Virus record (IMG/VR): IMGVR_UViG_3300035670_000761
Coordinates: 1 to 34,578 of that record
Origin: a virus
DNA length: 34,578 bases
Strand: one strand, 5' to 3'
Positions 6,109 to 13,753 of this stretch are shown here, piece by piece. Position 1 is the first letter of the stretch, and every line of letters starts with the position of its first letter. The notes beneath the pieces were generated by a model. That model saw only the letters and a list, made by a program, of their open reading frames with translations, was not told the DNA's origin and ran no database searches. The translations under genes and the position numbers were made by a program.

Positions 6109-8154
6109 TTATTTTTTAATTTTTACAACATTCGCTGCAAATACGTGTCTGCAAAAAGGTGTACGTGTTTGACCGCCTTTTCTGGTCCACCAACCGCCAC
6201 GATAATTCCAAACATCATAACCTACTATTTTACTAATTTGCTCAATTTGCGCTCTCGAATACATTTTATTTGCATCCAATAACTTTACACAAAACTCTCT
6301 TGAATTTCGTTTGTCAGGCTTAACTCCTGCTCTCCATTCGTAAGTGTACATTATTTTGTAGTCTTCGGTATCTGTGCCTAATTTATTTGATGTTCTAATT
6401 GCAGCAGTTGAAGGTACTCTAATCGCTTTTTTTTGACCGCCTGTGGTTGTTTCTTTTACTTTTATTAGCTCTTCTTTTACCATGTCTTGGATTAAGTCAG
6501 CTACTCTATCTTCTTTTATTCTTAAAGTATCTGCAATGGTTTTATTATCCATTAATGGGTCTTTATCTAATAATCCAACAATGTCTCTTTTAATTTGTTT
6601 GCTTAATGGACTTACATCAACTGCAAACTCAAACCGATTATCTTCATTCATGAATGTTTGCTCAATCACTTCGTAGTTTTCTCTATCGTCCCCAAACATT
6701 TTAAAGATTTCAATTACTTCGTCAATTTCACTTTCGGATGCAAATGAATGGTCGCATATTTGGTCTTCAAATCTGTGAATTGCACTTGAAACAATTTGTT
6801 TTGGTTTGTCTTCTTCCGCTAATGGTGGCAAAGATATTAAAGCTCTAATTTCATTAGCATCCATTGTCTCTAATACTTTAGTTGCAACTAATGGACTTAA
6901 TGTATTTAAAGCATCATTAATAGCGTTTGCACTTGCAGTAGCCTTAACATCTAATGGAGGCAATCCATACATTTCACGAATTTCAACAGGAGTCATTACC
7001 TTAATTTTTTCTTCAATAGGTAACTGCTCTTCGATAGGGTCTAACTCTTTTAAATAAATACGATTTGAAAATCCTTTTAACTTTAAAAGATAGTTAAAGT
7101 CTTTTTCTATTTCTTTTTGATTAGGGATTATATAAGTGTTTTTATATAACTCATAACTATCATTTATCTGGTCTTTAGTTCCTAACTCTCCTGCTGTTTT
7201 AATTCCAACTAACATAGGGTTTGGAATGTGGTGACCTATAATTAATTCCTGTATTACTTGGTCATTTAATTCGGTTAACTGCGCATCTACATTTTGAGGT
7301 GTTAAATGTTCTATTGTTGGAGCTGAATCCCTATTGCCACTAAATGAAATTAGTAAACTGTTTGCTCTATCAGTTCCTGTAAACTTCTCTTTTAGTCTTG
7401 CTTCAATTTCTTCTTTCTCTTCTTCAGTTGGTCTGCCATTACTAAAATTTAAAATAGTTCCTGCATTAAAACCACTCTTAATCGCATTTAAACGGTAATT
7501 AGAAAGTTCAACATCAACTTCTGCATAAACTGCACTTGCTACATAGTCAGGCAAAGGATAGGCATCCAAATCGGGTCTGTATTCTTTTGATACGAATACT
7601 TGCCTTCCGTTTGGTTTATTCGGGTCAAATAAAGGTATATATTCTAAATCTGTTTGTTCAGGGCTTTGCTTTTGTTGGCTCCAATCTTTTGAATACCAAT
7701 AGCCATCCGCATCTTTTGCCTTTCTTAAATTGTTATAAGGAAAATGTAATAACTCAAAGTTGTTTCCAGCTTTATTCCAAATAACTTCTAAATAATAACC
7801 TCCAAACAATTTTTTATCTAAAACACATTTTTTTACAATATCTTTTAGTGTATCAAAATTTGTATTCTCTTTATTTAAAAAATCATTTGCTAATGCTATA
7901 TCTTCAATTGATAAATCAGTACTATCAAAACCAACACCAGCACCGCAAATATATAATACCTTGCCATTAATAAAAGCGTTATGTTTAGAACTACGATTAT
8001 ATAAATAAAGCAAATAAGATGGGTAATTGTTATAATAACCACCTTCTTTATCTGTTCCATAAATTACCCAGTCTTTTGATTTTTCTTCTTTAAATACAGG
8101 CGTTTTATGAGCTTGTAGTTTAAGGTTAATTACATCGTATATATTATTCTCCAT
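6109..8154 (-). CDS. Portal protein fused to a winged-helix and MuF-like C-terminus
   Basis: 681 aa, longer than most portals (about 450-550). Residues 1-430 show portal features: the clip/wing region ending in TILNFSNGRPTEEEKEEIEA and the stem-like segment IGHHIPNPMLVGIKTAGELG. Around 520-565 lies a winged-helix-like unit (MDNKTIADTLRIKEDRVADL). The last 80 residues (YEWRAGVKPDKRNSREFCVK ... RGGWWTRKGGQTRTPFCRHV) match the conserved end of Mu gpF-type head morphogenesis proteins, including the Cys and Cys-Arg-His residues. The portal forms the DNA-entry ring at one capsid vertex; MuF proteins are minor capsid proteins injected or used in assembly. Here both seem to be one polypeptide. It overlaps the preceding gene by 11 bases. 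Confidence 0.85.
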   Translation of the reverse strand: MENNIYDVINLKLQAHKTPVFKEEKSKDWVIYGTDKEGGYYNNYPSYLLYLYNRSSKHNAFINGKVLYICGAGVGFDSTDLSIEDIALANDFLNKENTNFDTLKDIVKKCVLDKKLFGGYYLEVIWNKAGNNFELLHFPYNNLRKAKDADGYWYSKDWSQQKQSPEQTDLEYIPLFDPNKPNGRQVFVSKEYRPDLDAYPLPDYVASAVYAEVDVELSNYRLNAIKSGFNAGTILNFSNGRPTEEEKEEIEARLKEKFTGTDRANSLLISFSGNRDSAPTIEHLTPQNVDAQLTELNDQVIQELIIGHHIPNPMLVGIKTAGELGTKDQINDSYELYKNTYIIPNQKEIEKDFNYLLKLKGFSNRIYLKELDPIEEQLPIEEKIKVMTPVEIREMYGLPPLDVKATASANAINDALNTLSPLVATKVLETMDANEIRALISLPPLAEEDKPKQIVSSAIHRFEDQICDHSFASESEIDEVIEIFKMFGDDRENYEVIEQTFMNEDNRFEFAVDVSPLSKQIKRDIVGLLDKDPLMDNKTIADTLRIKEDRVADLIQDMVKEELIKVKETTTGGQKKAIRVPSTAAIRTSNKLGTDTEDYKIMYTYEWRAGVKPDKRNSREFCVKLLDANKMYSRAQIEQISKIVGYDVWNYRGGWWTRKGGQTRTPFCRHVFAANVVKIKK

Positions 8155-8542
8155 AGGTTATAATCGTTTTATTTTGATTATCATAAGCATTAATAACAGG
8201 GACTGGACTTTCAACTTTTACCATTCCTATTTCAAGTAATCCCGTTGCATTATCTGTATTCAAATTACTTGAACTTGTTTGCTCATAAATTGAATATTCA
8301 TAAAATCCTGTTTCAGGCAAAGATACTATTCCGCTTGTTAAATTAACAGTTCCCGTTGTTTCAGTTATTAAAAACTTATTGAAACGAGTAGGAAACGAAC
8401 TTACATCACTTGCAATGAAATTTACCGAACTCATTAACACTTGATGTTTAAATGAAAATAAATAGTAAGGATTGCTTAAAGTAACCTTTTCTGTTAAGGT
8501 AAATACTAAGAAATTGTTTTGCCCTTTATTTATTATTTGCAT
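8144..8542 (-). CDS. Virion beta-sandwich protein, 132 aa
   Basis: A beta-rich protein (NNFLVFTLTEKVTLSNPYYL, NFIASDVSSFPTRFNKFLI, TGFYEYSIYEQTSSSNLNT) that looks like the small Bacteroidetes phage virion proteins encoded near portal genes. It follows an intrinsic terminator (8560-8587) and the late motif at 8550-8557, so a transcript may start here. The stop region overlaps the portal start by 11 bases, linking the two in one unit. A neck, decoration or fibre-base role is possible; the sequence does not decide. Confidence 0.6.
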   Translation of the reverse strand: MQIINKGQNNFLVFTLTEKVTLSNPYYLFSFKHQVLMSSVNFIASDVSSFPTRFNKFLITETTGTVNLTSGIVSLPETGFYEYSIYEQTSSSNLNTDNATGLLEIGMVKVESPVPVINAYDNQNKTIITYGE

Positions 8543-8549
8543 ATTTTAC

Positions 8550-8557
8550 AAAGTACC
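8550..8557 (-). promoter_or_regulatory. Late-gene motif copy 4, directly behind a terminator
   Basis: The coding strand reads TATGGTACTTTGTAAAATATG, TACTTT ending 7 bases before the ATG at 8542. The terminator T tract ends three bases before the motif region. This order, terminator then motif then gene, is the best evidence that the motif restarts transcription. Confidence 0.5.
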
Positions 8558-8559
8558 AT

Positions 8560-8587
8560 AAAAACGAAAGGTTGCATTTCTGCAACC
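8560..8587 (-). terminator. Rho-independent terminator after the 8618-9127 gene
   Basis: On the minus strand GGTTGCA (8587-8581), loop GAAA and TGCAACC (8576-8570) form a perfect 7-bp stem with a stable tetraloop, followed by TTTCGTTTTT (8569-8560). It would end transcripts of the upstream gene. Confidence 0.75.
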
Positions 8588-8617
8588 CTCCGAAATCAAA
8601 TCAAACGAACTGGGGAA

Positions 8618-9127
8618 TTATATGATGCCTGAAATCACACCCGAATTTACTTTATTACTTGGTAAAGGCTCTTTGCCAGTTAATGTAATTGAGTAGCCAT
8701 TTTTATCGCCCATTGCTTTTCCAGTTGATGATGTTCCTGCTGTTAAATGCATAGCACGTGTTTCACCTGCTAAGTGATAAACATCATCTGCATCTTGAAC
8801 AATAACCATCAATCTGTTTTGTGTTAGTAAACGAACTATGTTTCTATTTTTTGCAGTCATTTTATAAACTGAAAAAACTAAACTTTGCTCATAAAAAGTT
8901 GTACCGTTTTCAATTGATACAGTTGCATTCTCATCAAATTGCGCATCTTCTAATTCAACTTCAACAGTCCAGAATTTTTTTCCTGCTACCATTGTAATTG
9001 CACTAACTTGACCCGATGAACTTGTAATCGTTGAAACATTGGCAAACTCTGTAAGATATATTTTTTTTACACCACCAGCACCTTGGCGGCAGTCTAATGT
9101 TAATCCTTCTATAATATTACAAGGCAT
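8618..9127 (-). CDS. Probable major tail (tube) protein
   Basis: 169 aa, beta-rich, with conserved-looking segments MPCNIIEGLTLDCRQGAGGV, KKIYLTEFANVSTITSSSGQ, FYEQSLVFSVYKMTAKNRNI, LMVIVQDADDVYHLAGE and the end SITLTGKEPLPSN. This profile recurs in Bacteroidetes siphovirus-like phages, where the gene follows the capsid gene and encodes an abundant virion protein, probably the tail tube. Terminators on both sides (9135-9164 and 8560-8587) suggest separate control of its dosage, as expected for an abundant structural protein. A head decoration protein is the alternative. Confidence 0.6.
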   Translation of the reverse strand: MPCNIIEGLTLDCRQGAGGVKKIYLTEFANVSTITSSSGQVSAITMVAGKKFWTVEVELEDAQFDENATVSIENGTTFYEQSLVFSVYKMTAKNRNIVRLLTQNRLMVIVQDADDVYHLAGETRAMHLTAGTSSTGKAMGDKNGYSITLTGKEPLPSNKVNSGVISGII

Positions 9128-9134
9128 GTTTTAA

Positions 9135-9164
9135 AATTTTAAAAGGGAGTTGTTACACTCCCTT
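9135..9164 (-). terminator. Rho-independent terminator after the capsid gene
   Basis: On the minus strand AAGGGAGT (9164-9157), a 6-base loop and ACTCCCTT (9150-9143) form an 8-bp stem followed by TTTTAAAATTTT. It lies 10 bases beyond the stop of the capsid gene. Partial read-through would lower transcription of the genes behind it. Confidence 0.7.
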
Positions 9165-9173
9165 AGTTAATAA

Positions 9174-10139
9174 TTAAGCGTTAGTGTATTGTACTACGTG
9201 GTCAATGAATTTCACTGCACATCCTGCACGAAATGCACCAAAGACGCGCCAAACCCTGTCGTCCTTGGAATACCATGCTTCGATATTTTCTAAGTCTGAT
9301 TGTAAGTCAGTACCGAATACTAAGTTTGAAGCGTAAGTTGCGATAATACGATTTCTTACTGCTGTAGGTACAGAACCTGTATCAACTGCTGCATCACTTA
9401 ATCCTGGTACGCCAACAACCTTCATGTTAGTACCTGGGTACATTAATTCCCAATTGTTCCATACGTTATCAGTTGTGTACTGTGAACCGTATATTCCATA
9501 AGTTGAAGTAATCTTTGCAGCTAATGTTCTGAAAGTATCGTAACCACAGAAAGCAACGATAGGCTCATTAGCGATTGCAGCAGATGGTACTTTTGCATAA
9601 ATGTCATCAAATATAGTTAATACGTTAGTTGCATTCAAAGTTGAAGGTGTTGCAGCAACTGCTGTTCCTGCTACATCAATTGTTTTAAGCCAACCATTCA
9701 TTTGTTTTAATACTGTTGAATTGGTGTAAGCCACGTTTCCAGCCCAAATCATATTTTCAACATTACGTGCTACTTGAGCAATTTTTCTGTCGATAATGTT
9801 TTGTGCAATTGATAATGAATCATTGTTTGCTCCTGCTGGTAAATACTTTTGAGTGTAGTAAGTATTTAAATCTTTTAAACAGAATTGTTCTGCGAAGTTA
9901 ATACCTACAGTTGCGATTGATACTTGAGAGAAAGTTGTAGTTCCCGAAGTTGTGAATGAACACGCTTCTGCTTGGAATGGTACTGTACTTTCTAATACAG
10001 GGATTTTTTCTGTAGACTTAATACCTGTACGGATGTCTACTCCTTTTCCTAAGGTTACACCACCTAATATCGCTTTGGTGATGAGGTCAGCTCTGTTTTC
10101 TTCAACATAAGCTGTCATTGAATCAAATGAAAATGCCAT
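9174..10139 (-). CDS. Major capsid protein
   Basis: 321 aa, usual length for HK97-fold capsid proteins without a large delta domain. Features are an N-terminal helical part (SFDSMTAYVEENRADLITKA), the segment EKIPVLESTVPFQAEACSF, DRKIAQVARNVENMIWAGNV in the spine-helix region, and a C-terminal strand set with MYPGTNMKVVGVPGLSDAAV and VFGTDLQSDLENIEAWYSKD ending in RVFGAFRAGCAVKFIDHVV. The position behind protease and scaffold-like genes, and the terminator after it, fit an abundant shell protein. The family is inferred from context and pattern. It begins 22 bases after the previous gene. Confidence 0.85.
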   Translation of the reverse strand: MAFSFDSMTAYVEENRADLITKAILGGVTLGKGVDIRTGIKSTEKIPVLESTVPFQAEACSFTTSGTTTFSQVSIATVGINFAEQFCLKDLNTYYTQKYLPAGANNDSLSIAQNIIDRKIAQVARNVENMIWAGNVAYTNSTVLKQMNGWLKTIDVAGTAVAATPSTLNATNVLTIFDDIYAKVPSAAIANEPIVAFCGYDTFRTLAAKITSTYGIYGSQYTTDNVWNNWELMYPGTNMKVVGVPGLSDAAVDTGSVPTAVRNRIIATYASNLVFGTDLQSDLENIEAWYSKDDRVWRVFGAFRAGCAVKFIDHVVQYTNA

Positions 10140-10161
10140 TGTGTTTTTTGTTTTTTATTGG

Positions 10162-10764
10162 TTAATAGTTATATACTTTTTTTCTAAATTCTTCTAAACT
10201 TGTTGGTTGTGCTTTTTTAAAGTTTTCTTTTGAAGTTGACTTTGGCTCAACACTTGGAGCGTCTGCAACTTTTTCAATCAATGAAAATAATTTTCTGTTT
10301 AAATCAGTTTGAGCTAAAATAGAATTGTTTGCAGCTTCTAATGCCTGATTTGATAAACCTAATGCAGCTTCTAATTTAGATAGTCTGTCATTTAATTCAG
10401 CAAACTTAGCTTCAAATTGTTCGTTATTATCGGATGCCATTTCTTCCATTACTGGATCTTCCATTACTTCTTCAGGTTCGATACCTTTTACAACTCCGTT
10501 TTCAACGTAAACTTTCATTGGCATTTCATTTACCATGATAACCATTTCAGTTACTTCAACTGGCAAATCCATAACACCATCAGGAGTTATAACTTGTAGT
10601 TTAGAACCTACTGCGATTTCTTCTGTATCAGTACGAATAATAGAACCATCTTTTGCTTTGTAATCAGCAAATTTCAAGTCTTTAATTTCGTCTTGAAAAA
10701 TGTCTTTGAATAATTCTTTCATTTCTGAAAAAACTTCTTTAAACGTTTGTTTTTTATTTTCCAT
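10162..10764 (-). CDS. Scaffold-like protein of the head
   Basis: 200 aa and strongly acidic. The first 30 residues are helical (KQTFKEVFSEMKELFKDIFQ). A small beta region follows (SIIRTDTEEIAVGSKLQVIT, PMKVYVENGVVKGIEPEEV), then an acidic linker, and a coiled coil at about 115-165 (FEAKFAELNDRLSKLEAALG). The C-terminus is basic (SLEEFRKKVYNY). A coiled coil with a basic C-terminal tail between protease and capsid genes is the classical scaffold layout; the tail would bind the capsid protein and the rest would be removed by the protease. It is not a close match to a named family known to me. Confidence 0.65.
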   Translation of the reverse strand: MENKKQTFKEVFSEMKELFKDIFQDEIKDLKFADYKAKDGSIIRTDTEEIAVGSKLQVITPDGVMDLPVEVTEMVIMVNEMPMKVYVENGVVKGIEPEEVMEDPVMEEMASDNNEQFEAKFAELNDRLSKLEAALGLSNQALEAANNSILAQTDLNRKLFSLIEKVADAPSVEPKSTSKENFKKAQPTSLEEFRKKVYNY

Positions 10765-10780
10765 TGGTTTGTTTTTTTAT

Positions 10781-10788
10781 AAAGTACA
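10781..10788 (-). promoter_or_regulatory. Late-gene motif copy 3 (weaker)
   Basis: The coding strand reads TTAATGTACTTTATAAA, with TACTTT ending 16 bases before the ATG at 10764. It has T where the other copies have the second G of GGTAC. It occupies most of the 30-base gap between protease and scaffold-like genes. Confidence 0.4.
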
Positions 10789-10794
10789 TTAAAA

Positions 10795-11853
10795 TCATTT
10801 AGTTGCAATCTCAGCCACTTTTTTTCTTAAGTTGTGTATTCTATCCGCTAAACTTTCAATAACGTTTACAGGGGCATCTTTTAGCTTTCTATGGGCAAAA
10901 GCACCCTCAACACTAAAACCTTTAAACACACCTGTACGAATAAAATCATTCCATACTTCGTTATTGTCTACTTTAAAAGTTCCAAACCAACTACCCTCTG
11001 TTAATGTTGGATAGCCTTCAGGTGTTTTAATACCGCGTGTTTTGTCAATAATAAAACTTTCGACCATGTAAACCCCATCAACTTGTCTTTCGCTATCGTG
11101 CATCATGTTTACGTTATGAGTATAGCCTTTTTTAAAAAATCTTTGTGCTATCTTTTCAATTTGTGTTTTATCAAATATTACATAATATTCCCCACTTTCA
11201 TCGCTTCTATAAATAGGTAAATCAGCAAGCATTAACGCCCCACTAATTAAACGTCTTTCTTTATTTGCATAAAATTTAAATTGAGCATTCATGTTTTTAT
11301 TATCCCATTTAGAGTAGCAAATTGCAGCCGCTTGGTCTTGGTCTTTTCCTGATTCAACTTCAACTGCTATACATCGAGAAACAAATTCATCTTTGGTTTC
11401 ACCTGCTCTTGGATTAACAACCATTTTTTCTCTATCAATTTGTTCTAACTTACGCTGCGCCCATTCAATTCCTTCGTCACCGCCCCATGCTAACCACATT
11501 AAACGACCACATCCATCGCCTAACTCTTTTTGTGAGTTTTGTCTATGTCTTTCAAATGCTGCCATTCTCGCAATCGTATCTCTGCTTATAGCTTCGCCAT
11601 TTGCTAATTGATTTGCTCTAATTTTACCTACGGGAGTTCCACAATCGCCCCATCCGTTTTCCTCTGCCCATCTTAAAGCTATTTTTGCGTTTTCACTTGC
11701 TTGTTTTGGATAGTCTGTATAGCTTTCAAATTGATGGTCTTTAAATGCGTGCCAATTAGTTTCTATTGCTGGTTGGTCAACTAATGCCACAAACTCAACG
11801 CCTAACTCATCGCTATCATCAATTACTAATTTATAAACTGGTAAATTTTCCAT
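10795..11853 (-). CDS. Prohead protease (XkdF type) with inserted domains
   Basis: 352 aa. The N-terminus (PVYKLVIDDSDELGVEFVAL, VDQPAIETNW) and the part from about residue 190 (FKFYANKERRLISGALMLAD, LPIYRSDESGEYYVIFDKTQ, YTHNVNMMHD, VDGVYMVESFIIDKTRG) match the XkdF family of phage serine proteases, with His in MMHD and Ser in VESF as likely catalytic residues. Between them sit two extra modules: one at about 50-135 (GWGDCGTPVGKIRANQLANG, TIARMAAFERHR) and one at about 145-185 (PRAGETKDEFVSRCIAVEVE, DQAAAICYSKW), both also seen in other phage head proteins. The enzyme should cut scaffold and capsid precursors during head maturation. It lies directly before the scaffold-like and capsid genes, as expected. 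Confidence 0.8.
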   Translation of the reverse strand: MENLPVYKLVIDDSDELGVEFVALVDQPAIETNWHAFKDHQFESYTDYPKQASENAKIALRWAEENGWGDCGTPVGKIRANQLANGEAISRDTIARMAAFERHRQNSQKELGDGCGRLMWLAWGGDEGIEWAQRKLEQIDREKMVVNPRAGETKDEFVSRCIAVEVESGKDQDQAAAICYSKWDNKNMNAQFKFYANKERRLISGALMLADLPIYRSDESGEYYVIFDKTQIEKIAQRFFKKGYTHNVNMMHDSERQVDGVYMVESFIIDKTRGIKTPEGYPTLTEGSWFGTFKVDNNEVWNDFIRTGVFKGFSVEGAFAHRKLKDAPVNVIESLADRIHNLRKKVAEIATK

Positions 11854-11854
11854 G

Positions 11855-13735
11855 TTATCCTATTTTTGAATTGTTACTTAATTTATTTACTCTTTCTGTT
11901 ACTGCTCTACTTTCACTTTCTACTACATACGCTTTCATTGGTGCGGCTTCTCTATTACCTTGACCTGCTACAGTTCCGTCAGGGTTTAATTGAGTTACTG
12001 TATTTTGACTTGTTAATCCTTGAGGAGGTTGACCGCCACCGCCACCTTGACTGAATGTACCTAAGCTGCCGCCACCACTTGGAGCTGTTGCCTTTTCAGT
12101 TCCTCCAAATTTTGTCTTTGCTATCTTAGCCACATTAACAGCTGCAAATGCTGCGGCTAAACCTGCTTGTATTGCAGGATAAGCTGGAAATACCGCTGTT
12201 ATTGGAGATGCTTGAGCTGTTTTATAAGCATTAATCGTTCCTTCTATCCCACTAATTGTTGCACTACTTAATTTAACAGCTTTGTCAATTTCAAAAGCTC
12301 TTTTTTGTTGAGCTTCGCTTTGCCCTGCAAATAATGTGTTTAGTTCACTTATTAATGTTAAACCTTGTTTTGCCCATTCAACTTTTTGAAGTTCTAATTG
12401 TTTAAAGCCTTCTAATCTTAAAGCATATTCAGCATCTATCTTAGCATCTTCGTCCGCTCTTCGTTTATCTTCTATTGCTTTTAAACGTTTTAATTCAGCA
12501 TCAACTGCATTGTTATATTCTTGTTGCTTTTGTAAATTATAAGCATTCCAAGCTTCTATTTCTTGAGGGGTTGCTGTATTTAAAGCTATCTTAGTTGCAA
12601 GTTGTTGCTCTGCTATAATTTGCTCCGTTTCATCAAATTTATTATTTAGCGCATCTATTTCATATTGTATAAATTTAGCTTGTTCCTGTCTCCATTTTTC
12701 AGCATTTGCAATATCATCATCTATTTTCTTTTTTGCGTTTTCTTTTGCTTTTGCATCTGCTGCTTTTTGTCTTTCATCTTCTTTTTTAGAGTTTTCAGTA
12801 TTTAATTTAGTTCTATTGATTGTATAATCTGAATCTATTTTGTATAATTCATTATAAAGAGCTTTCCTTGCATCAACATCCTTTTGGTTTTTGTCAAGTA
12901 TTTCTTTACGTTCGTCTTCGTCTGCGTTTTTAATTAATGCAGTTCTTTCTCTAATATTTTTACTTAATAATGCAATTTCATCGTTTATTCTTTTTTTCCT
13001 TGCATCCCCTAACTCTTTTTCTAATGCTAATTGTTGTTCGGCTGTTTTTCCTTGCGCTGCCGCTAAATTCTTTCTAAAATCCGCTTCTCTTTGTAATGCT
13101 GTATTCTGGTCTCGCATTACTTCTATTTCTCTTTCACGACCTGCAATTACATTCTTTTGAGCTTCGTCCTCATCTTTCATTGCATTTACAACCAATGCAA
13201 TTACTCCAACTAATGCCGTTAATCCTGCTACAATTAATCCTATTGGATTTGCAGCCATTACAGCGTTATAAATTCTTTGAGCCGCTGCCGCTGCCTGAGT
13301 TCCTAATGTTGTTGATTTTAAAAGATTTCCTACAGCTTTTAATCCATCGCCCATTCCAGCAAGTCCTTGAATGCCTTGCGTTAAAGCCATTGTAGCTTGT
13401 AGCTTAACCATCGTTTCATTTAGAGCTTCATTATCAGCTCCAAATAAAGCAGCTGCCCCTTGTGCCGCTTGGAATCCGTTTGCTATTCCACCAATAACAT
13501 TTGATACGGATGCAATCTTTTTGTCCGCACCTGCAAAGGCATTTATTTCATCTTTTAAATCCCCTATTTCATCTTTTACAGCTCCTAATCGCTTTAAAGC
13601 ATCAATATACTTTTCAGTACCGGGTGTTAAACCTGATAACTCTTTTTGTATATCTTTAAATTCGCCACGTAAATCTGATAGGGATTTTACTGAACCACCT
13701 GTATTTACATCTATTTGTATTGTAGTCTTTGCCAT
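11855..13735 (-). CDS. Tape measure protein
   Basis: 626 aa. The N-terminal 60 residues form a helix-rich start (SVKSLSDLRGEFKDIQKELS). A hydrophobic region lies at about 135-190 (ANPIGLIVAGLTALVGVIAL), a long Lys/Glu/Ala-rich coiled coil covers about 195-470, and the Gly-rich C-terminus (GGTEKATAPSGGGSLGTFSQ) is flexible. This is the usual layout of phage tape measure proteins, which set tail length; by the common ratio of about 0.15 nm per residue the tail would be near 90-95 nm. The late motif lies at 13744-13751. The gene ends one base before the protease gene begins, an unusual tail-to-head order. Confidence 0.8.
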   Translation of the reverse strand: MAKTTIQIDVNTGGSVKSLSDLRGEFKDIQKELSGLTPGTEKYIDALKRLGAVKDEIGDLKDEINAFAGADKKIASVSNVIGGIANGFQAAQGAAALFGADNEALNETMVKLQATMALTQGIQGLAGMGDGLKAVGNLLKSTTLGTQAAAAAQRIYNAVMAANPIGLIVAGLTALVGVIALVVNAMKDEDEAQKNVIAGREREIEVMRDQNTALQREADFRKNLAAAQGKTAEQQLALEKELGDARKKRINDEIALLSKNIRERTALIKNADEDERKEILDKNQKDVDARKALYNELYKIDSDYTINRTKLNTENSKKEDERQKAADAKAKENAKKKIDDDIANAEKWRQEQAKFIQYEIDALNNKFDETEQIIAEQQLATKIALNTATPQEIEAWNAYNLQKQQEYNNAVDAELKRLKAIEDKRRADEDAKIDAEYALRLEGFKQLELQKVEWAKQGLTLISELNTLFAGQSEAQQKRAFEIDKAVKLSSATISGIEGTINAYKTAQASPITAVFPAYPAIQAGLAAAFAAVNVAKIAKTKFGGTEKATAPSGGGSLGTFSQGGGGGQPPQGLTSQNTVTQLNPDGTVAGQGNREAAPMKAYVVESESRAVTERVNKLSNNSKIG

Positions 13736-13743
13736 TATCTTTT

Positions 13744-13751
13744 AAAGTACC
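13744..13751 (-). promoter_or_regulatory. Late-gene motif copy 2
   Basis: The coding strand reads AATTGGTACTTTAAAAGATA before ATG at 13735, TACTTT ending 8 bases before the start codon. It fills the 18-base gap between the large tail gene and the tape measure gene. Confidence 0.45.
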
Positions 13752-13753
13752 AA

